From Megalobrama amblycephala (lineage: Eukaryota > Chordata > Actinopteri > Cypriniformes > Xenocyprididae): a stretch of 64,000 bases of DNA. The notes below the pieces were generated by a model. That model was not told the origin of the DNA. It searched no databases and saw nothing but the letters and a program-made list of their open reading frames with translations. This document shows, in pieces, positions 56,852 through 64,000 of the stretch. The first letter of the stretch is position 1. Every line of letters starts with the position of its first letter. The position numbers and the translations under genes were made by a program. The DNA lies in assembly GCF_018812025.1 (NCBI RefSeq), contig NC_063054.1, positions 36,104,396-36,168,395 of the forward strand, in the 5' to 3' direction.

Positions 56852-57070
56852 ACGGAGGTTACACCCATAATTCTCGCAAAGCATCATGGTAGGAATAAGG
56901 TGGATAGCGCTGCAGACTTCAGTTACCCAGATGAGCCTGTGTGTTTTTAGCAGTTGTTATCAGGGAATAACATACCGCTGGGTGGCGCGATTAACAAATC
57001 AGAATCAAGTATTCCACAGAGCCGTGTAATAATGTTAATTAACAAATGAAACCTTGTTGTAAAGTGTTTT

Positions 57071-57744
57071 CTTATCAGAGAATGCACATTAAAAGAGAAT
57101 GAAAGAGAATGAGTTTCTGTAAAGCTTCATTAAACATGAATATAAAAATGAAAAAATCCCAGGACACAAACTCATGATGCTTTAATTTGAATTTGTCCCA
57201 TATTTGATGAAGTTTGCATAATTGATTCTGTTAAAAATCTGTATTTTGTAAAAAGCACTATGACAAAATACCACAGGAAATGTGCACTGAATGAGTCTCA
57301 GGATTTCCTGAGGTGCCCACCCGATGGGCGGCTCAATTGAATCAGTAGTGGAGAAGTGAATAAATCACTGTGTGACGCGTCTCCTCCCACGCCTCTATAT
57401 CCACACAGAGATGTAGTTACAGGTGATGGTTACGCCATTCTGGAGGAAAGAGAACAATCTGCATCTTTTCTTAGCACTCGTTAATCTATGAAAACACAAA
57501 GTTTTTTGTTTGTCTTTCCATCCTCGGATTTGATCTCAATTCTCATTCTGGAGCAGCTCAACAGCCTCGTGTGAAGTGCAACCATAAGTGTCTCTCTTTC
57601 TGTTTGGATTTCGATGTAGATTGCAGTATGTACTTGAGGCAACATATAATTTCTGTCACTTTTTGTGAACACAGTGGTGCATGAAATGCACTTGCGTAGC
57701 TAGAAGATTGCATTGTGTATTGTGTGGACCATGTTTTGGGCCTT
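57071..57744. other. Unassigned sequence
   Basis: 57300-57425 is balanced in composition (GATGGGCGGCTCAATTGAAT, GTGACGCGTCTCCTCCCACG) and non-repetitive in this window. No gene is supported. Confidence 0.35.
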
Positions 57745-58858
57745 AAAGGCAGGGGGGGATCACACACAGTTTCTGCCAATCTCATGTTAATCTTGAGTAC
57801 ATATAGAGTAACCATGCATCCTTCATATCTCCGAAAAGTCTTTAATTTTATCATATTTATAAAAGATAGATATGCTAAACTGAGTCTTTCTGAAAAAAGC
57901 CAAGATCCTGGAGGCGTGTCTGCCGTCAGTGCTGTGGGCGGAGCTAAAGAGTCACGAGTGCACACAGCTTCTGCTCAGAGATCGTCTGCTAGCTGCGACA
58001 TCATTATAAATAAAAAGGGAACAAAAACATTTGTGTTGTTTACATTATATGCACTTGTGTGCCAGTTGCCAACAAAACACAGACATCTGATGCAGCTTTA
58101 CTCACCGCCTGTGATCTGCGAATCCAGCGCCAAACTGGGACTTGTTTACAAAGCATTCATCACCGAAATCCTGTGAACAAACAAACATACATGCACAACC
58201 TGGAAAAACAAACTTCATCCTCTGTTCCCTTAATGCTGGGTTCTTTGGGAAACTGAAAAAGCTAAACTTTCCCTCACAACCAAAAACACGCTCCTTTGGT
58301 GACAGGAGCTGCGTCTCATTTCGGAGGCTGCGTCCTCCAGAGGTCACATTTGAAGGCTGCATACTTCATCAAGGATGTCTTATTTAAGAAAAGTAACTGT
58401 AATAAAATTGACTGGTATTCATTGTGAGGTGTAAAATTCTGTAATTTCTTAATCTAATGGTTATTTTTCTTAAATGAGACTGCCTCCATGATGTATGCAG
58501 CCTTCAAAGGGTGCCACCCCTGAATTGGGACACAGCCATTGCTGAAAAATCTCTCAGCTTCCGTATCCCAAACGAAACGTGTTGATGGGCGTGCTCTCGC
58601 TCTGGGAGATGTGTGTGTGCACGCTTATCATGGAGAAGTGCCTATACAAAGAATTCCACTCTGTTTTGACGTCATACAGGACACACTCGAAAAAAACTCT
58701 CAGAATCCTGTACCGAAACTGGAAGTAGTGGATTTGGCACTCCGTCATACGTCCAAGTCGTGTTTTGAAACTTTGGCCATGTTTAGCATGAGAATGAAAC
58801 TCTTTATCAGTGTAAATAAGTCAGAATGCATGAAATAGCATTATACCACCCCACTTTA
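57745..58858. mobile_element. Non-autonomous element interrupted by a MITE
   Basis: The left part has TTTCTGCCAATCTCATGTTA, GGCGTGTCTGCCGTCAGTGC and GGGCGGAGCTAAAGAGTCAC. The right part resumes after 58541 with CTCAGCTTCCGTATCCCAAA and TTTGGCCATGTTTAGCATGA and ends ACCACCCCACTTTAAA. I recognise both as parts of one cyprinid family. Open frames up to 153 codons inside are on both strands and unsupported. Confidence 0.55.
58306..58541. mobile_element. Nested MITE (GCTGCGTCTCATTTCGGAGG ends)
   Basis: GCTGCGTCTCATTTCGGAGG, then TTGAAGGCTGCATACTTCAT on the left faces ATGTATGCAGCCTTCAAAGG and CTGAATTGGGACACAGCC on the right in inverted orientation. It splits the larger element around it. No coding capacity. 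Confidence 0.7.
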
Positions 58859-58871
58859 AATAAAACAAAAA

Positions 58872-59421
58872 CTATTTTCAGCTGGAACTAAGGGGCCAAA
58901 AGTGTGCCAAGAAAATTATATTACAGCACCAGCTTGAACCGATACAAGGCAGGATGGGTCCATGCTTTCATGTTGTTTACTCCAAATTCTGACCCTAAGG
59001 CGCAGCAGAAATCAGACTCATTAGTCTTCTAATGTCCAGTTTTGTTGAGGGTGTGTGAATTGTAGCTGTTCTCAGGAGTGTCTTCTGCTTCTGTGGATCA
59101 TCTGCTTCAAGGTTGGACATGTTGTGTGTTCAGAGATGCTCTTCACCTCGTTTGTAACGAGTGCTTATTTGAGTTACTGTTGTCTTTCTATCAGCTGATC
59201 CAGTCTGATCATTCTCCTCTGATATCAACAAAGCATTTCCTCCCACAGAACTGACACTCACTGGATATTTTCTCTTTTTTGGGCCATTCTCTGTAAACCC
59301 TAGAGATGGTTGTGTGTGAAAATCCCAGTAGATCAGCAGTTTCTGAAATACCCAGACCAGCCCGTCTGACATCAACAACCACGGCACGTTCAAAATCACT
59401 TAATTCACTTTTCTTCCTCAT
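58872..59421 (-). pseudogene. Eroded Tc1-like transposase, N-terminal part
   Basis: On the minus strand the gene opens with MRKKSELSDFERAVVVDVRR and continues with GISETADLLGFSHTTISRVY, the first helix-turn-helix that contacts the inverted repeat. It then passes REWPKKEK and CGRKCF before changing frame to RKTTVTQISTRYKRG. Further downstream (to 58872) only nucleotide-level matches remain, and the DDE catalytic core is not readable. It belongs to a different Tc1 family from the copies at 30005, 40434 and 62401. The element's outer 5' end is found displaced at 59905-59978. Confidence 0.85.
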
Positions 59422-59460
59422 TCTGATGCTCAGTTTGAACTTCAGCGGATCGTCTTGATC

Positions 59461-59904
59461 ATGGCTGCGTCCGAAAGCTTAAAAACGCTGCCTTCGGAGG
59501 ACACATTCAAGGCACGTCCAAATCCAACGTTAGCTACACTTCCTGTCTCCTGAGATACCTTCATCTGATCAGTTTTTGAAGGCAGCATAGATATATCCTT
59601 CACTCCCTTTGATATCCCACAATACTGTGCTTTCCATTCTGTGAGTTGAGCCAAAAAATAAAGATGCCATCTGAATGTTGCGGTTGGTGTTCAGTTTGTG
59701 TGTACATTTTCACCAATGTTTTCCACTTCTAATGCATTTCTGGCGAGAAATTACTATTGTAGTAATGAAATATTCGCTTAGTTATCACCAAAGCTTGCTC
59801 TATTTTGCTGTAGATCATTAAACTGTCTCAGAATTCTGTCTTTCGTGAGGTGCCTTCATGCGCAAATGTCATTGCCTGATAAGGCAGCAAGGCAACAAGT
59901 CAGT
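59461..59904. mobile_element. Insertion separating the Tc1 gene from its 5' end
   Basis: Starts ATGGCTGCGTCCGAAAGCTT and ends near GGCAGCAAGGCAACAAGTCA. Left of it is the Tc1 leader (GCGGATCGTCTTGATC). Right of it are GTCTACATGTGATTGGTTGA and GAACAGGTGTACCTGATAAA, the Tc1 terminal region. The inserted DNA resembles GCTGCGTCCGAAA-type fish MITEs. Exact boundaries are uncertain. Confidence 0.6.
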
Positions 59905-59978
59905 GTCTACATGTGATTGGTTGATTAGATATTGTGTTAATGAGCAGTTGAACAGGTGTACCTGATAAAGTGGCTTAA
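59905..59978 (-). mobile_element. Outer terminal region of the eroded Tc1-like element
   Basis: ATGTGATTGGTTGATTAGAT and GTGTACCTGATAAAGTGGC are the terminal words of the Tc1 family whose gene fragment lies at 58872-59421. Confidence 0.65.
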
Positions 59979-59989
59979 GATTATATACA

Positions 59990-60270
59990 CTACTGTTCAA
60001 AAGTTTAAAAGATTAATGTTTATTCAGCAAGGATTGAAATTGATCAAAAGTGACAGTAAATCATCTATTGTGACAGTAATGGAGTGATGCTGAAAATTCA
60101 GCTTTGCATCACAGGAATAAATTACATTTTAAAATATACTCACATAGAAAACAGTTAATTTAAACTGTAATATTATTTCACTATTTTACTGTATTTTTGA
60201 TTAAATAAATGCAGACTTGGTGAGCATATGAGACTTCTTTCAAAAACATTTTAAAAATCTCACCGACCCC
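59990..60270 (+). repeat. Repeat family C, copy 4 (shortened)
   Basis: Starts ACTACTGTTCAAAAGTTTAA and follows the family order to CTCACCGACCCCAAAT, with the central block with AGCAGCACA missing. Confidence 0.75.
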
Positions 60271-61910
60271 AAATCAAATAGTTCACTGCAGGCGTCGTGT
60301 GCAGTCAGTGAACTAGATTTACAAATGGATGGGTAATGTCAATAGACAATTAGAAGTTCACTAGCTCTCCCCCCAAAAGCTCATCAGAGAGCTGATAATT
60401 AGAACAAACTGAGCTTAAGTGCTCACAAATGAAAGAGCCGATCGCTGCAAACAGCAGGTCAAGGGCTTTAGTCAGCGACACGCAGCCTAAATGAAGCTTC
60501 ACGCTCCGAGAGACTCAGCAGTGAACGAGAGAATGAGAGATGAGGGCATGTCTGAAGGTGACGGACATTTTGTATGTTTAGACACCTTTTCCTGTGAAAT
60601 GATAACGTTGTATAATTTTAAATCATGAACTGATTCCTACGAGTTATATTTTTGAGTAATCTCTTGCCTTTGCATTATCCTTGAGATATCTCTGATACCT
60701 GCTTAATTGAATTCATCTTTTGTATTTAACCATATTTATAGTCTGTAGTAACATTATATATAATGTGTTTCCCATTTAGCTGTTACTGGAGTCTAGCCTT
60801 GTGAAATTTCAAGCAGACATGCAGCTTTGATGCTTCCAGATTAAATGACTGCAGTTGCCAAGTCAGAATTTGAATTTCAGTTGATATGACTTCAATGAAA
60901 TTCAACACAGCTGAACATTAAAACATCAGTTTTACAAAAGTATAAATCATTAAAATTTTAACTACTTTTAAGTTTGTATTTCAGTTCTGCATCCTATCTT
61001 ACAGACCTTGATGTTGCGTGTGCGGCGTGATGGCGGGCACTTCAAGTGTACAGGGTGTGTGTTTAAGTGTGTGTGTGCATGTGTGTTTGGCATTGCAACT
61101 TGTTTTTCCAGTAGAGGGTCTGTCAGATTGATGCTCATTGAGACGGGCAGAAATAGAGGGATAGAAAAACACAGGAACAAGAAGAATTGAGCTGTCAGTG
61201 TCATTTAGAGACCTGATCCCTCTGTGTGTGTTTGTGTGTGTGTGTACAGATGTCAGCAGGAAGCTCATGTGTGTTTGTGCATTTACAAGTATCATTCTGT
61301 CTCTCTCTCTGACACAGACGGATGATAGTGGAGAGGAGGCCTGCTGTGAATGTCGTCTCTGCTGTTGTTTGTCCTGTAGGACGGAGCTCAGGTCACACAC
61401 TGACACCGTCTGTCTCTCCAGAAACCTCATTCTCACTTTCAGCTCTCAAAACCAAATTATACACATACAGTCAGATTAATGGAGGCTGACGTGTGGAACT
61501 GACCGAAACATTCTGTTCAAAAGATTTCCAAGACACATTTTAGATGTGTAAATTTGTTAGCTTGCTTATTTTTCACAATCAAATAAATTATTCATGAAAT
61601 AAATTGTAAATTGTGGTGAGTGACGCCTTTAAAGGGTTTCATTATAGAAATAATTTATGTAACGTTATTTTGATTAAATGCAATATAATATATGATATAT
61701 TTCATATTTTTAGCAAAAAAAAAAAAAAAAACTGTTGTGGCCTTTAATTGAAGGATTTAATTATAGAAACAATGAGGCCATTTATTTATATAATTAAGAC
61801 ATTTATAATACATCAAAATAAATTATGTTTGAATTATATATTATATTTAGACCCTATTTAAATGAAATCATAAAATTTTTATATAACCAATAATACACAC
61901 AATCATTCTC
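60271..61910. other. Unassigned sequence; weak exon-like segment at 61319-61391
   Basis: 60280-60560 is balanced in composition. At 61318 a CT-rich tract ending GACACAG precedes a Cys-rich frame (CCECRLCCCLSC) with a poor donor. Low confidence, no gene claimed. TG tracts at 61060-61085 and 61220-61245 and an A run near 61715. Confidence 0.35.
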
Positions 61911-63446
<1,536 letters not shown>

Positions 63447-64000
63447 GGGCTTGACATTAACACCCGCCAACCCGCCAAACGCGGGTAGATTTCAGCTGTG
63501 GCGGGTAAGACAACCACTCCCACTAGCCACTTTGGCGGGTTGAATATAATTTCAGCCTACAGTCAAATGAAATGTAGCTAAACTCGTCGTAGCACAAAAT
63601 TACAATCCGATCACAATTCGTTATCAATTAACTTGCAGTTAGTGAAGGCGGGATCGGCGGAATCGTGCTGAATGAGACACAAGACTGTAAAGGACACAAC
63701 AGAAGCGCTCTCTCTCTCTGACGCGCGCGCGGTCAGTTCTCCTCGTGCCGGAACAGTCAAATACACGCACACACAGATATCAAAATGTCCATCGTGTGGA
63801 GTATCTCGCGTGGATACAGTTGGTTATGGCTTAAGTGGACGTAAACAGGTGGGTAATAATTAACCCACTGTATCTGAAAAGTTTAGGCTATTTAATTTAC
63901 TATTGTATTTGTAATTTGCTAATTTGCTTCTTTGTTCTTTTTATATAGTCAAAATATAAAACAATATAGCAAAAATAACTTATAAATAACTTACAATTAT
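63447..64000 (+). mobile_element. 5' part of a GGGCTTGACATTAAC-ended transposon, cut by the window edge
   Basis: Begins GGGCTTGACATTAACACCCG, the same end as found inverted at 20457-20482. The interior has repeated GGCGGGT words near the end. A short frame with ATGTCCATCGTGTGGAGTAT is followed by AAACAGGTGGGTAAT, which looks like a first coding exon with a splice donor near 63848, as in larger hAT-type transposons. The rest lies outside the window, so autonomy cannot be judged. Confidence 0.55.

Larger units (their letters stand above)
53228..57070. mobile_element. Large outer element interrupted by two younger elements
   Basis: The left edge GGTAACACTTTAAAATAACG with CATTTGTTAA, and later TATCCACCTTATTCC, corresponds in inverted orientation to the right edge GGAATAAGGTGGATAGCG, TTAACAAATGAAACC and AAAGTGTTTT at 56895-57070. 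These are two ends of one degraded fish element. Inside lie the foldback at 53840-54651 and the TAAAGGTGCAGTG element at 54974-56851. Confidence 0.55.

Noticed and set aside
57715..58176. 153-codon + frame and 135-codon minus frame
   Set aside because: They overlap on opposite strands within a recognised non-autonomous repeat.
61319..61391. Cys-rich exon-like segment (CCECRLCCCLSC)
   Set aside because: Poor donor, flanked by TG/CT-rich low-complexity DNA, and no family match.

Overview
The window looks like a gene-poor stretch of a teleost fish chromosome, most probably a cyprinid (carp, goldfish or zebrafish relative). This rests on the repeats: four unrelated Tc1-like transposon families with long inverted repeats, several foldback elements ending in TTAA, hAT-type elements with 8-bp target duplications, LINE-2-like reverse-transcriptase debris, a SINE/LINE tail, and long (TA)n, (TTTTA)n and ATCC/ATCT arrays. 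There is no bacterial-style gene layout. No complete host gene is visible. The only host coding candidates are single exon-like segments on the + strand with plausible splice sites (24783-24944 and 31726-31834), so the window may lie in long introns or in intergenic DNA.

Layout. 1-8.3 kb: copy 1 of repeat family A, a 342-bp foldback element, a complete hAT-like element (5159-6753, 8-bp duplication), a 13-bp-TIR element, and copy 1 of repeat family D. 8.3-15 kb: simple repeats, a small GC-box-containing MITE, a 0.94-kb tetranucleotide array and a ~1-kb minisatellite of 42-bp units. 15-21 kb: a 1.2-kb MITE sharing a module with family A, a TTAA foldback, and a Tc1-derived inverted pair enclosing another element. 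21-29 kb: microsatellites, a 42-bp-stem hairpin, a candidate exon, family A copy 2, a possible conserved non-coding block, and a MITE nested in another repeat with a clean 8-bp duplication. 29-38.5 kb: a broken Tc1-like transposon, a second candidate exon, two LINE-2-like RT fragments, a 1.7-kb TA-flanked element and a divergent family A copy. 40.25-41.77 kb: an end-to-end Tc1 element with a dead transposase. 48-50.4 kb: a TIR element filled with a 20-21-bp tandem array, then a 1.5-kb palindromic Tc1 derivative. 53.2-60 kb: heavily nested elements. 61.9-64 kb: a Tc1 element with an uninterrupted 339-codon transposase whose second catalytic Asp is His, and whose right end is cut by another transposon.

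The transposase genes are not a co-operating set. They are independent insertions of different ages, and all appear unable to catalyse transposition. Many long open frames in the window come from tandem repeats and should not be read as genes. I found no convincing new molecular system. The most unusual structures are the palindromic Tc1 derivative, the minisatellite with an 18-bp palindrome in its units, the tandem-array-filled TIR element, and family D with its recurring ACCGAATGAC motif. Family names and similarity statements come from recognition, not from a database search.
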